Below are positions 33,170 through 45,580 of a stretch of DNA of 64,000 nt, in pieces. The position numbers and the translations under genes were made by a program. Numbering within the stretch: the first letter of the stretch is position 1; each line of letters begins with the position of its first letter. Where the stretch lies: the NCBI GenBank assembly GCA_020631735.1, contig CM036201.1, positions 78,406,502 through 78,470,501 of the forward strand, written 5' to 3'. The notes beneath the pieces were generated by a model. The model saw only the letters and a program-made list of their open reading frames with translations. It was not told the DNA's origin and did no database searches. This DNA comes from Saccharum officinarum. Its lineage: Eukaryota > Streptophyta > Magnoliopsida > Poales > Poaceae.

Positions 33170-33829
33170 GAGCACTGATGTATCTTGCAAATAGCACCAG
33201 GCCTAACATTGCATTCGCAGTGAACTTGCTAGCAAGACACAGTGCTGGTCCTACCAAAAGACATTGGATAGGAGTAACAGATCCTCATATATGTGAATGG
33301 CACAAGAGATCTTGGACTATTCTTCAAAAGGGGACCAAGTTCCGATGTGGTTGGATATACTGACACTAGATATCAATCTGATCCCCATAATGGCAAATCA
33401 TAAACAGGCTTTGTGCTCTTACACAATGGAACCGCTATTTCATGGACATCTTCCAAACAAACTTTGGTAACTATGTCCATGAATTATTCTGAAATTGTCA
33501 CATTATATGAGGCTTCATGTGAATGTGTTTGGCTTCGTAGAATGATCAACCACATACAACAGTCTTGTGGCCTTGGCGCTATCAAGCACCAACCATTATC
33601 TATGAAGATAATGTTGTATTACATAGATGGAGATAGGCTATATCAAAAGCAATATCAAGAAGCATATTTCTCCTAAGTTGTTTTATCCTCACGAATTACA
33701 ACATAAGGGAGAGATAGATATCTTAAAAACCAAATCATGTGACAATCTCGCTGATTTGTTCACTAAGTCCCTACCAACATCCTCATTTGAAAAGTACGTT
33801 AAAGGAATTGGTATGCGATGACTTAGAGA
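33170..33829 (+). pseudogene. Copia RNase H of the 7.8-kb element
   Basis: Pieces of RNase H in more than one frame: ALMYLANSTRPNIAFAVNLL (33178), GFVLLHNGTAISWTSSKQTL, YSEIVTLYEASCECVWLRRM (33480-33545), then HELQHKGEIDILKTKSCDNL, ADLFTKSLPTSSFEKYVKGI near the C-terminal end at 33821. Frameshifts at about 33260 and 33600. The interval 33830-34240 is 3' non-coding, AT-rich, with several related 'tttctcat..ggtttt' stretches. Confidence 0.85.
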
Positions 33830-34240
33830 TTTACAAGGTTCAGGGTGAGAAATTCCCCAGATATAGCTTGTTCAAACCATCATATTGCACTCTTTTCTCT
33901 TCATGAGTTTTCCTCACAAGGTTTCTCATAGAAAGTTTTTAATGAGGAAATATTAGTATAAGCATATGTCATATTCCTTGTTTTCCCCATAGGGGTTTTT
34001 AAAGGGATATCAAAGACATAAATTGTCCTCTAAGCTATATATGAGTTTTCTCCTAAAAATGTTTTTCTCATATTAGTTTACAATGAGGCAATAATCAATA
34101 TGTGCTATAACTTTCTCCTTTTCCCAAGTGATTTTAAGGAGTTTTTAGTACCATATACACTTGTATTTTTCCTCATTTTTATCCTACAGGAATTTTTGGA
34201 GGAATAATACCATTCATTGATCTTAAGGATGGATTCGATC

Positions 34241-34249
34241 AAGGGAGAG
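34241..34249 (+). promoter_or_regulatory. Polypurine tract
   Basis: AAGGGAGAG immediately before the 3' LTR start TGTTAC at 34250; second-strand primer site of the element. Confidence 0.85.
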
Positions 34250-34530
34250 TGTTACAAAATATTTTGTTGGGGTGATCTCATCCGATTCCTCATATTCCCC
34301 CTCGGTCCTATCTCCATGACCCCAACAACTCCGTATGTGGGGAAGACTTCCCCGTGAAGACTGTGTCCCTAATAGGAGGTTCCCCCACGACCCGAACGTG
34401 CGTCGTGGTTGCGTGCAGGAAGAGTTCCCCTTTCCCGATACTGTGTATAAATACCCCTGTGATCAATGAATAAAGATAACTCGAGTTCATTTTACATTCT
34501 CTCTGTTACTTGCAATTTCTACTCGCAACA
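34250..34530 (+). mobile_element. 3' LTR of 7.8-kb copia
   Basis: TGTTACAAAATATTTTG ... CTCGCAACA, with a TATAAATA box at 34446-34453 and AATAAA at 34469-34474. It is followed by the target duplication AATTC (34531-34535). Confidence 0.94.
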
Positions 34531-34623
34531 AATTCGAGGCTCTTCCCTGATACTGTGCCAATTCCCAAACGTTCCCAAGTCTGACTATCTGAGTATATGC
34601 TTTTCTTTATATAGGCCTAGAAC

Positions 34624-34864
34624 TAGCTACATGACACGTGCTGGTATGTTGTCGGCCTGGTACAACCCATCCATCGATACGCTCCATGGGCTTGTAGCCC
34701 ATCTGAGGCCTGTTTTGATGATCGATTACAACGAACGAGTCCGGTAAGGGTTAACGGCCGTAAAAATATTTTTTAGCACCAAAGCAATTATTTTAACAAT
34801 GCTCAACTGTCATAAAAAAGGACTCGCTACCCCTTTTCTCGTCGGGCCTGGTAGTGTAGACATG
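34624..34864 (-). repeat. Module M, 3' part, cut by chromovirus insertion
   Basis: Reverse copy of module M from 'acatgacacgtgctggtat' to 'cgggcctggtagtgtagacatg', stopping exactly at the chromovirus LTR boundary (34865). The missing remainder matches what is present at 55301-55524 next to the other chromovirus LTR. Confidence 0.75.
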
Positions 34865-35278
34865 TGTAACCTCACTACTGCAATCACATATACCAGTAAC
34901 TGATATCTTGGGTAATTAGTGGAGTGAGGTCTCAGTTCGCCGACACTGCCAGGCTCGCCGCCGCCGTCACCCTCTAGGTACGGTTCAGTTCAATGACCAA
35001 GTTCAAGTTCCCTTCTTCCTCACACGGCCGTTACATAGGAGGGGCCTCAATGGGCTTACCTCAGGTTCTGGGCCACGCAGGGCCAGTATTCCTACTTCAC
35101 CCATTCTGGGCCGATCATGCGCGGGTTGGGCCACCTACTTCTGGCCTTCCGCTCCAACATCACAGCTCCACGGTCAGAGGCACCTTTCTGAGGCACGCCT
35201 CCCACCACCGTATCATCATCTTCAAGTTCTTCGTCAGCTGTAATCACTGAAGATGTCACCGGAGCATGGACGGCGACA
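34865..35278 (-). mobile_element. Chromovirus 3' LTR (414 bp)
   Basis: On plus: starts TGTAACCTCACTACTG and ends GGACGGCGACA. It corresponds along its whole length to the LTR at 55525-55945 with mainly transition differences. Preceded on the minus strand by a purine tract 'aaaggaggaagggg' (35292-35279). Confidence 0.88.
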
Positions 35279-35289
35279 CCCCTTCCTCC

Positions 35290-35836
35290 TTTAGAACCAA
35301 CTTGCCCTCAAGCTGGTGCTCACAGAAACTGTTGCCATAGTGGTATTTCATCTTCCCAGGTACAGAGGTTGTCAGGAAGATAGGACCACCGCACCAGCAC
35401 TTGAGGCACCATAGTACCATGGTGTTTTCGAGGGCGATGATCAAGAATAACTTGAGGTACCTACAGGACGTTAGTGTTTTCTAGCAAAGCAGCACTTATA
35501 GTGGTGTGAGAAGGTATTGCCTTTTTTAATAATGAAACATGGAAGACAGGATGAACGAGGCAAGTGGTCGATAGCTGTAGCTTGTAAGCAAAGTCCCTGA
35601 TCTTGGCAATAATGTCAAACGGACCAAAATACTTGAAAGACATCTTATTGGAAGATCGAGGTGCTAATGATGTCTGAATGTAGGGTTGAGCTTTAACATA
35701 TACTTTGTCACCAATCTAAAAAGATCGAGCAGATCTGTGTTTGTCAGCAATGTATTTCATTTTGTGTTGAGCTCTGACAAGGTGTTGACTAACAAGCTGT
35801 TGCATGAGTTCTCGTTCCTCCATCCAATTCTAAAGG
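35290..35836 (-). pseudogene. Chromovirus integrase C-terminus with chromodomain-like end
   Basis: Minus-strand reading: LMQQLVSQHLVRAQHKMKYI, DKHRSARSF then an in-frame stop, IGDKVYVKAQPYIQTSLAPR, MSFKYFGPFDIIAKIRDFAY, KLQLSTTCLVHPVFHVSLLK (the typical integrase C-terminus), a TAG at 35463-35461, then VPQVLVRWSYLPDNLCTWED and EIPLWQQF, which is the chromodomain-like tail of chromoviruses that guides integration. At least two nonsense codons but almost no frameshifts. The rest of pol is lost to the copia LTR at 35837. Confidence 0.85.
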
Positions 35837-37318
35837 TGTAAGGTCCAAATGGCTAGAGGGGGGTGAATAGCTATTAAAAAATCTACAAGCTCACTAATCA
35901 ATCATTGTTAGTATAAAAGATGGCGACGCTAATTCTAGCACTAGCTCAACTATACTGAGCAAGCCACCTATATAATTCTAGTGAACAAGACTATGATCTC
36001 TAATTCACACCAACAAAGCTAAGTCACTAAGCTATTTACTCCTATGTGATACAAACTACTCTAAGCACACTGGACAAGATAAAGTGCAAGAATGAAAAAA
36101 GGGAGTAAATTGATTCTTATACCGATGATGTAGAGATGAGATGTATCCAAAGAATCAATCACACACAATCATAAAGAGAATCCTCGGCAAGAGATGACAC
36201 AAGATTTTTTATCGAGGTTGACTTGCTTCCCGGCAAGCTACTCCTCGTTGTGGCGATGCACCCACTTGATGGATCACGAGCTAATTGACTATCAAGAGTC
36301 AAACCCTCAGTGGGTGCCCACATCCACTCACAAGATGGAGATCCTCTAAGCCACGAGCTCCACTAGAGTAGCCAATTCACGAACTCTCGTGGGATAGGCT
36401 CAATCACTTGGTGAGGCTCAAAACAATTTTCAATCACGAGCTCAACACCACCGCTGCTCCAAGCCATCTAGGATGTCGGAAAACACCCAAGAGTAACAAG
36501 AAATCCGCATCAAACTCAAAGATCAAGTGCCACTAGGTGCAACTCTCAATGCAATGCACTTGAATCTCACTCAATCTCACTAGGATTAGCAATCAAGCAA
36601 GGAGATGAGTGGAGGGAGTGTTCCCTAGCTCAAAGGATGTCTCAATATCTTAGAAGAGCAAAAGCGACCCTCCCAAAACTGGCCACCGACTATTTATAGA
36701 GAAGGGGTAAGCAACTAGCCGTTAGTGCTGAGTCAGGAGCAACAGATGCAACCATCGCCTAGGCAACAGACGCGGTCGGCCGCGTCCGTCGCACCCCGAG
36801 TCGCCACGTGTCCTGTGCGTTCGAAGTTCGAACGGTCAAAATGCTGATCAACTGACGCGTCTGTCGAGAATAGCCCTAGCATTCGTCGCACCAATAGACA
36901 CAGTCTAGTAAGGTCTGTGTTTGCCTGAGTGCAACAAACACGTCCGTCGGTTGAGCACCACCGCGTCTGTTGCCTCCTTCAGCAGCGCGTGAACAAGGGT
37001 AAGCCGACAGACGCTGATGTCAGCGTCAGTCACTCCCAAGACCAGCGTCTGTCGCACAGAGAACAGCAAGCGCCACCTAGGGCAAAGCACCAAACGCGGC
37101 AGCTGCGTCTGACACCTGCGAAGCCAGCGTCTGCCGCTTAGAAAACAGCGACGATCACCTCCGTGACTTCGCCTTTGGTTCCATCCTTCGGCGCAATGGA
37201 AAATAAGCATTTCATCTCCACAAAAACCCTATGATTATACCTTTGCCTTGATCACTTTGTTTCCACATGTTTGATCACCATGATCATCATTTCATGTGCA
37301 TCTTCATCTCTTTGTGAT
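35837..37318 (-). mobile_element. Copia LTR (sister group), truncated by the gap
   Basis: Starts TGTAAGGTCCAAATGG, matching the solo LTR at 13465-15413 in end sequence, orientation and order of segments. It runs to the gap, about 125 bases short of the expected end. TATAAATA is on minus at 36698-36691. Repeats at 36740-37150 are of the CAGACGCGTCTGTCG type rather than the CCGGACGCGTCCGG type. Whether it is a solo LTR or part of an element cannot be seen. The left flank aaagg (35832-35836) is the candidate target site. Confidence 0.85.
36691..36698 (-). promoter_or_regulatory. TATA box in copia LTR
   Basis: TATAAATA on minus, in the conserved LTR position (about 855 bases from the U5 end at 35837). 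Confidence 0.65.
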
Positions 37319-37418
37319 NNNNNNNNNNNNNNNNNNNNNNNNNNNNNNNNNNNNNNNNNNNNNNNNNNNNNNNNNNNNNNNNNNNNNNNNNNNNNNNNNN
37401 NNNNNNNNNNNNNNNNNN
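37319..37418. other. Assembly gap, 100 N
   Basis: Exactly 100 N. Left side: sister-group copia LTR. Right side: a different copia LTR, also in minus orientation. The two sides do not continue each other in one LTR, so the join is unproven. Confidence 0.98.
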
Positions 37419-38513
37419 CACTAACTTCTAGACTCGACGAAAGCTAGTTTCAAAACTAATTACACTAAAAAGCTTAGCTTACATGCTATGAATGTAATAC
37501 AAGAGAGGATGGAGATGATTATACCGACATGTCGAGGTATGAGCCAATCACAAGATGAAGCTAATCATCAATCACAATAAGACCAATTAAATCCTCGGAC
37601 AAGGTGACACAAGATTTTTTACCGAGGTTCACTTTTACTGGCAAGCTAGTTCGTTGTGGCGATTCACTCACTTGGTGGTTCACGCGCTAATTGGCATCAC
37701 ACGCCAAACCCTCAATAGGGTGCCACACAACCAATACAAGATGAGGATCACACAAGCTATGAGTAATCCACTAGAGTACCTTTTGGCTCTCCGCCGGGGA
37801 AAGGTAAAGAACCCCTCACAATCACCATGATCAGAGCCGGAGACAATCACCTTTCTTCGCTCGACGACCCTCGTTGCTCTAAGCCGTCTAGGTGGCGGCA
37901 ACCACCAAGAGTAACAAGCGAATCCTGCAGCGAAACACAATCACCATGTGCCTCTAGATGCAAACACTCAAGCAATGCACTTGGATTCTCTCTAATCTCA
38001 TAAAGATGATGAAACAATGATGGAGATGAGTGGAGGGCTTTGGCTAAGCTCATAAGGTTGCTATATCAATGCAAATAGCTAAGAGAGTGAGCTTAAGTCG
38101 GCCATATGGCTTAAATAGAAACCCCATGAAATAGAGCGTTGGCTCTCTGCCAGTCAGGTCACGCGCACTGACCAGACACACTGGTCGAGGCGATCGGACG
38201 CAACTAGGCCAGCGACCGGTCGTCGGATCAGTGCCACGTGTCCCCTGCGTTTGATGTTGTCCGCGTGATCCCAACGGCTAGTTAGCCTCGCGTCACGCGA
38301 TAAGTCACGACCAGAAGCGTCGTCCCGAAGACTGGACACGCCGGTGCCAGGTCAGACCACGCGCGTGCACCTCAAAATGGCAACGGATACGTACCCGATG
38401 GGTACTGGCCATCCGTACCCGCACCCGTCAGAACAAAATCTTACCCATCGGGTTACCGTACCCGTCGACGGGTAGAAAATTCATTCCATACCCGCACCCG
38501 ATAGGTAATTATT

Positions 38514-41500
38514 TGTAAACCCCGGGTGTTATCTTGCCTCCTAATGCACTTGCTTCACATGAGTATAGCCTTATCATAAGCATCTCATCTTGTTGCCTAA
38601 GTTTAAGTAAGTGAAACATGCTTGTGCCATTATGTTTCTTTGTCTTGTATGCTATGATCATGTGTGCAAATGTAAGTTATTGCTTTGAATGTTTGTAAAC
38701 ATGTTAGGATTGCTTAACTATGCATTTGGAGCATTTCTCATGTTAATAGCTTATGCTAACTTAGCTCCTAAAGTGTTGTTTTTCATGCTTTGTTAGTATA
38801 GTGTGCTAGCTGACCTATCAGAATCTCATCTTAGAGTTTGAATCAGTCCAAGTCAATTATATCAAAGTTGTAGTAAATTTTTATAAGCTTCAACTTTGTC
38901 AATTGACCCATCTCATGATTCAGCTCTTAAGCCTGTCAAAACTGCAGTTTACTACTGTTCTGGAATTCTGTTAGTTCCCAAAACAGATTCTATTCCTTGA
39001 TCTATATCTCGCAACTATGCTAATTCAAGCTTGACTCTTTAAAAAAGTTGTAGAGAATTTCCTGAGCTACAAGTTTGTCAATTGGCACTTTGGCTAATTC
39101 GGCCTAGTTCATGAGCTACAAGGTCTGGAAGTTCATGCTGTTTTGAAGCTTCGAAAATTGGCTAAGTCCCTTGTGGACTGAAACTGAATTTTCAGTTTCG
39201 GGATACCCTACTTTGGGGAGTTATATCTCGCAAACCAGCTCGAATCTAACTATGATCCTTTAAGCAATATTGGAGTACTCATGTAGCTCTATCAGAAGGA
39301 ATAATTGGTTGATCGAATCATCTATCGGTTTAGGATATATGGATGGTAGATGAACACCGTTTCAGTCGGCTGGAAACTGGAACTCTGGATTCAGTTTCGT
39401 GTACACCATTTTGGAGCCTTGTATCTCTCCAACCATGCCGAATTAGACTTTGATCCTTTAACCAAAGTTATAGTATGTATGTAGAACTACAGCAAGGAGC
39501 TTTTGGTTCATCAAATCATCAACAGGTTAGAGAGGTAGAGTGAGGATAAAATGAGGCTTCAGTCGTACGTTTACAGTAGTTTTAGTCATCTCCTTCAGTT
39601 TTGAATCGTCAAGGAGCAGCATGAATGGCCGACCGACCACAGGGTTTCGACGCCGCGTGCCCTCGCGCTCACTACCTGTGCGCCACCTCACGCCCACGCG
39701 TCGTCGAGCTGAAGTAGAAAACCGGCACCCTCTGCTTCCTATTCACTTGGTCTCTTTTTCTCTTATGCTTGCCACATCCATGGCCGCCCTGAGCTGTCGC
39801 TGCTGCGCTGCTCCACCTCTGTAGCCACCACCGCTCACTGCTCCTCCCATCTCGCTGCATCCTCGAGCCGTCACCGTCGTTGGTTGCCGCTGGCCGCCAC
39901 AGCCGGCCGACCGGGCTGGGTGCAGCAGGCCGCTGCCGCCACTGCCATGGACAGGAAGCAAAGCTCCGAGCTGCCACTGACGTTCTGCCGTTCCAAGCCA
40001 CCACGTCCGCAGCCGCATACACCACCGCATTCGCCTTGTCGTGCTCCACCTCGTGCACACGCTCTCCCGGAACCAGCATCGCCGGAGCACCCCGCCGCCG
40101 GAGATGCCGCAGGCTTGGCCGCCGGCGCACGTGGCCGGGCCACCTCGGGCCATCTCGGGCCAAGCCACGGGCACCGGTGGATGCACCCGGTGATGGAGAT
40201 GCTTCCACGCCACTCCAACGCCGCCGGCGAGCCCTCTTCCGGCCTCAACCGCAAGCTCAGACGCCTCCTCTGTTCAAATTCGCGACCAGGGACTTTATAC
40301 AAGAATTTGACTAAAAGGGAGGGCCTAACTGCAATGTCATAGACTCATATGAATAGTACCTAAAGGACCTAGTTGTGGTAGTTTTTGCTGATGTTTGGAA
40401 ATTCATAGTAAATCATAGGAAATTCGTAAAATAGCAAATGAGGACTTTTTGAAATCCTTGTGAAATTATCTATGCAGTGGATCTATAACATGGCATGGTT
40501 TAGTTTAATGTTTTTGCTGTAAAAATAGATTTTTCAGATTAGGTTTTCAATGCTAGTTGTATTTGTCATTTTCATAACTGCAAATATAGGGATCTAAATG
40601 AAGTGAAATTTTTATGGCATGCTACTATTGTGATGTTTGATGTCTGGTAAAAATTTCAGGATTTTAAGACTGATAGTTTAGGAGCTATAAAAATAACAAA
40701 TGCCATATGCTGCTTTGCTTCTATTCTGGACAGTGCTGCATGTATGCATTGTTTGGCTCAGTTAAGTTATGAATCATGCCTTGTTAATAATAAATGAGTT
40801 GTAGTACTTTTCATAATCTTTTCAAAAAGCTAAAGATCACAATTTTTGGTTAAGTATATGTTTAGTTATAGTTGTTTAAAGTACTGTGGCAGTTTCTGCC
40901 CAAACCCAGACAACATTGCTTTGTGTGCCATGTGTGACCTTGTTAGTGGCAGAATTAGTTCTAGATGTTTATAGAAACGTTGTTCACCATTTGTTAAGCT
41001 TTCTAAAAAGTCTAGAACCATAATTATTGGATTTATAAAACTCAAGTTATAGCGGTTTAAAGTGGCATATCAGATTATGTCCATATTTTGGACAGAGATG
41101 CAATTATTTAATTAATTGACCATGTTAACTGTAGAATCATCTTAAGATGATTACAAGAAAGTTGTAGGTAACTTTATAAGCTTTCCATAAAGTTGAGAAT
41201 CATGTTTGTGGGAGGTCTATAACTCCATTTATGCTTCTCTGAAGTTTCTATCAGTTTTCTGTCTATAATTGTACCACTGCTGTTGGGCTGCATGTGTGGT
41301 GTTACTCGTGCAACTAGTTTCATGGTGTAAATGATGTTTACTGTGGTTTTGGTAAATACAAAAGTTGTAGATAATTATCTTATATTGCTTGTGTTAAATT
41401 TTCATGATCCCAGGTCTGATAGTTTAAGAGTTGCATGCTTAATAAGTCTACTGTCAGATTTTAATTACCTTCTGTGCAGACTTTAAAGATTGGCATGTTT

Positions 41501-43620
41501 GGTCATGATAACTTGAGAATCATGTTGAGATGATTAAAGATGAAATGTAGATAATTTCATAAGATTTCCAGAATATCTTCTTGCAAGTCAATTGGATTTA
41601 GGGATCTCTAGTTATGATTGATTTACTGAGCTACTGTATGTATGTCTAGAAAGTGACCGATTTTAGTTGTAGTGCTTTGATTAACTTTGCCATGCTAGTG
41701 TGTTGAAGTGTGACTCATACCTTTGAAAGTACTTGGGTTAGTACCCTGTGATCTTGAGGCTTGTGTCTTTCTTGATGTGCTTGCCATCTTCTATGTGATG
41801 CCCTAATGTGGATTAAGTTAATTAGCTCTAGGTGTTGATGAGAACTTTGGTATGCTTGTTTGATTACTCTGTTTATTGCACTTCTATGCATTCACACATG
41901 TGCATGGTTGCATCTCATATAGGTACGCTAGCAGAAACGTGTGAAGGATGTGGCGTTGGAGCCAAACCCGAAGACGGTGTTTGGTGGATCCAAACTGGAA
42001 GATAGAAGGACCGGACAAGTGGTAGATTGGAGGTTGCTCGCCAAGCGGGTTTCATCTGACATACTCTAACTTGAGTCGGATCCCAGGCAAGCCCCGGAGC
42101 ATTATAAGCCTCCTATCTTCAAAGCAATTAATTATATATATGTTATAAGTATTGTTGCATTAAGTGATAGGAGTTGGTTGGAAACTCTTGCTGCATTATA
42201 TCATTCCTTGTCCAGATATATGAATCCTTGAATCCTACATAGACTAGGATCGAGTAGATGCTTAGCCCTGCTTTAAGCGGTAGAAGTCAGGTGATTTCCT
42301 GTCACCTGCGAGATATAGGGATATTCATATATGGCACGGTTGGCTATATTTGCTATCGTGGAAAGGAACCATGTGTTAATAAAATGAAATGAGACCGGGC
42401 GGGATGATGATAGTGAAGCGACAAGGCATGGAGGTCTTGGGTGTGAATCTATCCCCGTCTGAGTCATTTAAGGACCGATTCGCTGTATGTCCTTGAGTCA
42501 TGTTGAACGCAGTCTAACACTTAGTTGGTCGGATAAGCCGCTCCGACCGCGAAGCCGAGTAATGTGATTCAGGCCAGGAATCGAATGGTTGGTTGCTTCT
42601 TAGAGGAGAGAAAGGATGTGCTTGGGGACATTAGCGTGAGACCAAGGAGGGTTAGAGTCCCTATCACCTGGCAGAGTGTCGCCCTTGGGGTCGCGACATC
42701 ATTCGGACCCACGATTCCTGAATCATATGAAAAGGTGGCCTGTGCGACCCTGGCAGGGGTCTGCACGGTGAGTGTTAGAAATACCCCTCCAGCTGGATAG
42801 GAATTCGATTCGAATCGCCGTCGCTCCCGGTTAGTGAGCACTTGACTTGAGCAGCGGCAACGTAGATTCAATTAAATTGAACGGATAGTTAATTGGATCA
42901 CGATGGAAAGGTTGCCTCAATTTATACCTGTTATGGTTAATATTGTTTGCTCCTAATAAAGTGAGTGCTCTAGTACAGGTTCTAATATAGATGATAGGTT
43001 AATGATAATTAACTTGATGCTTAAGCATTAATGATTGATCATCTATATTAAGCTTTTATGCAAAATGTTGTCAAGCTAGCCCCACTTCATATCAGCCTTG
43101 CATGATCCTTGGTGTCACCTTATTTTTGGTTTCTAACGGGTAAGTCTAGCTGAGTACCTTCTTGTACTCAGGGTTTTATCCCCACTTGTTGCAGGTTGTG
43201 CTGTATCATGGCGACTGCAAGAGTTGGTTGGCTCCTGCCGTAGAGACGGAGTGTGATCACGGGCATGATTCTTCTGAGTTATCTTCTCTCTAATGCTTTT
43301 GTTGGAAGTCGACCTTAGTACTGGCATATATTTGAAATAAAGGTGTTGTTAGTTTCAAATTACTTTGCTTCCGCTACTTTTGAACTTAAGTTGTAATAAC
43401 TATGTTGAACTCCGATGTATATTGAATTACTTGAGAAATGGATGTAACATGTGACTTGTTGTGTTGAATCACTACGATCTTGGCTTATATGTTGGTTGGT
43501 TTGAAATCTCTCGTGATTTCATTGGACTACCGGAGTTATATGGGCTCAAGTGTGAGAATTTAATCACTTCGGTGATTGTTTTTATACTTGTGCTCTTATA
43601 ATTTAGATGGTTCTATTACA
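38514..43620 (+). mobile_element. Tekay/Del-like gypsy solo LTR (~5.1 kb)
   Basis: Begins TGTAAACCCCGGGTG and ends GTTCTATTACA, so TG..CA with TGTAA/TTACA symmetry. It interrupts the hAT-like element between 'ataggtaattatt' and 'attcttacccgac'. The six bases on each side, ATTATT and ATTCTT, are an imperfect duplication. The content is typical of the long LTRs of Tekay/Del chromoviruses: repeated 'agttgtag..aattttataagcttt' stretches through 38860-41590 and a 3' region with 'cttgtactcagggttttatc'. No gag or pol was found. Frames in the GC-rich 39620-40330 patch are overlapping on both strands and resemble no protein. Orientation is inferred from the LTR end similarity. Confidence 0.6.
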
Positions 43621-43640
43621 ATTCTTACCCGACGAGTAAC

Positions 43641-45580
43641 TGAAAGCTCTATATTTGGTGTTGGTAATTAGTGACAATGCCCAAGTGCTAATCATGTGCT
43701 TAAGATTGTATGTAGCAAAGGATGATTAGCACGTAGCATGGTGAAGCATGATGATCAAGCATGGATGATGAAGTGCTTACCATGGTGATGAAGGAGGAAC
43801 AAGGTGCAACCCTATGGAGCTCAATGCAAAGGTATTTTTGCTAGGGTTTGCTTTTGGTGATCAAGACACCTAGTGGGTGTGATCACGTTTAGGTTTAGTA
43901 GTCGTACTATGAAGAGGGGAAATGGCGTATCATTTCATGTCCCGCATGTGCCTCTAGGTGACATTTCATTGAGCATATGCATTTGGATAGAGCTAATAAC
44001 GCCTTGAAAAATGATTGTGAAAATGCTAACACATTTGCACATAACGATGATCACTTGGTGGTGTTAGCACCTTTGCGAAGGCGGTGAAGTTTGAGCGGTA
44101 GAGAGGGTTTGGGGTCCTCTCTCCCTCCCGCCGAGCTTGCTCGGCGGGATTCAAGCGTTTTCGAGGAATTGAAATGATAATTTTCTTTTACGCCAAAAGT
44201 TGGAAGAAGTGGCGACGTCGCGCGATCATTTTTCACTAAAAGTATGGCGACAGACGCCGGCTTAGGGAGTGACAGACACGACCCTAGCATCTATCGGCTT
44301 ACCCCTGAGCGCGACTTGCTGCAGCGGAGGCGTCAACGTCCGTCGGTCATGGCATCATTAGCATCTCAAGCACGTTCGCGACAGACACCGGGCAGCGTCC
44401 ATCGGTGCTGCGACAGACGCGTCTGTCGGGCGAAACCGAGCTCTGGGAGCTCTTTGGACAGCGTCCGTTGACGCGACTGACACCGTGATTGTTTGCGAAG
44501 GACGCGTCCGTTAGGTTGGTGTGTGACCATTGAAGTTTGAACGCGCATGGACACGTGGCACTCGGAGGGGCGACAGACGAGGGCACAGTGTCTGTCAGGT
44601 GAGTGACATACGCGTCTGTCGCCCACAAAATTTGCCCAACGGCTCTTTGTGAAGGGGTACATCTATAAATACTTGGTGGTCAGCTCTTGGCTCCCTCTCT
44701 TGGACTTTTGACATTCTCGTGAGCACATTGAGCTGAGCCAAAGCATCCCCTCTCATCCCAACTCATCTCCTTTGCATTCAATTGCGATCTTTGAGTGAGA
44801 TTGAGTGATTCAAGTGCATCGATCATTGATTTACATCTAGAGGCACTTGGGGGATTGATTTGCTTCGGTGTTTTTTGTTACTCTTGGTGGTTGTCGCCAC
44901 CTAGACGGCTTGGAGCATCTTGGAGGAGGTCCGACACATGTTGGTGATTATTCATGGCTGGCTCCGGTGATTGTCTTGTGAGGGGTTCTTGTGGTTCCCC
45001 GATGGAGCGCCGAATTCCAACTTTAGTGGATTGCTCGTGTCATTGCAACCTCTTGCTATTTGGTAGGTTCTTGTGGCGCCTTTTGAGAGGTTCGGTGTGA
45101 GACCGATTAGCCACCGAACCACGTGGTTGAGGGGGACACAACGAGGACTAGCGTACCGTCATGCACGTGAACCTCGGGATAAATCATCGTGTCTTTGCTT
45201 CATTGATTATGATTGATTTATCTTGGTGGATTGGTTATCTTGAATATCATCATTTAGAATTATTGATTGGTTGGCTCAATTCATCGCCCCTGGTAAAATA
45301 TTTCTTACCCTACTCTTGCATTACGTTTCAAGCACTTAGTTGTTTTCTCTAGTGCTTAGTAGCTAGAGTAGAGTAGCTTTTTAGTTTACCTCTTGCGGTT
45401 TAACTTGTGCGGTTGTGTGACATTCATTAGAATTGTGTATTGGATAGGTGGTTTGCAAACCCCCTTTAGTCTAAGCAAAACTAGCATCACGCTATTTGTT
45501 ATATTGATAAACTTGTTTAGCATACTTTGTAGGAATTTTTAATAGGCTATTCACCCCCCTCTAGCCATCAAGACCTTTCA
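43641..45580 (+). mobile_element. Copia solo LTR (1940 bp), TSD GTAAC
   Basis: Starts TGAAAGCTCTATATTTGG and ends CAAGACCTTTCA, matching the 5' LTR at 18211-20144 but on the opposite strand. It is flanked by perfect 5-bp duplications GTAAC (43636-43640 and 45581-45585). TATAAATA is at 44664-44671. The repeat array at 44230-44640 is the CGACAGACGCGTCTGTCG variant (perfect palindrome 44411-44428). It is inserted in the hAT-like element just right of the Tekay-like LTR. Confidence 0.94.
44664..44671 (+). promoter_or_regulatory. TATA box in copia solo LTR
   Basis: TATAAATA in 'acatctataaatacttgg', about 910 bases from the U5 end, in the same position as in the other copia LTRs. Confidence 0.72.

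Larger units (their letters stand above)
26695..34530 (+). mobile_element. Full-length Ty1-copia retrotransposon (7.8 kb), decayed
   Basis: Complete element bounded by LTRs of 280 bp (26695-26974) and 281 bp (34250-34530) and by perfect 5-bp target duplications AATTC (26690-26694 and 34531-34535). Order on plus: LTR, PBS-like site, long GC-rich leader, gag (29037-30116), AT-rich spacer, PR-INT-RT-RH (30328-33829), PPT, LTR. PR-INT-RT-RH order identifies copia. All genes carry stops or frameshifts. The LTRs differ at many positions, so the insertion is not recent. Confidence 0.95.
34865..35836 (-). mobile_element. Ty3-gypsy chromovirus (Reina-like), 3' part
   Basis: On minus: integrase C-terminus and chromodomain-like end (35836 to about 35300), PPT, then 3' LTR (35278-34865). 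It is truncated at 35836 by a copia LTR. The short (~415 bp) LTR and chromodomain-type C-terminus suggest a Reina-like chromovirus. The 5' part of the same family is at 55525-58018 on the opposite strand. Confidence 0.82.

Noticed and set aside
39620..40342. Long frames on both strands in a GC-rich patch (up to 178 codons)
   Set aside because: They lie inside a probable LTR, are mutually antisense and compositionally biased, with no motif or splice context.
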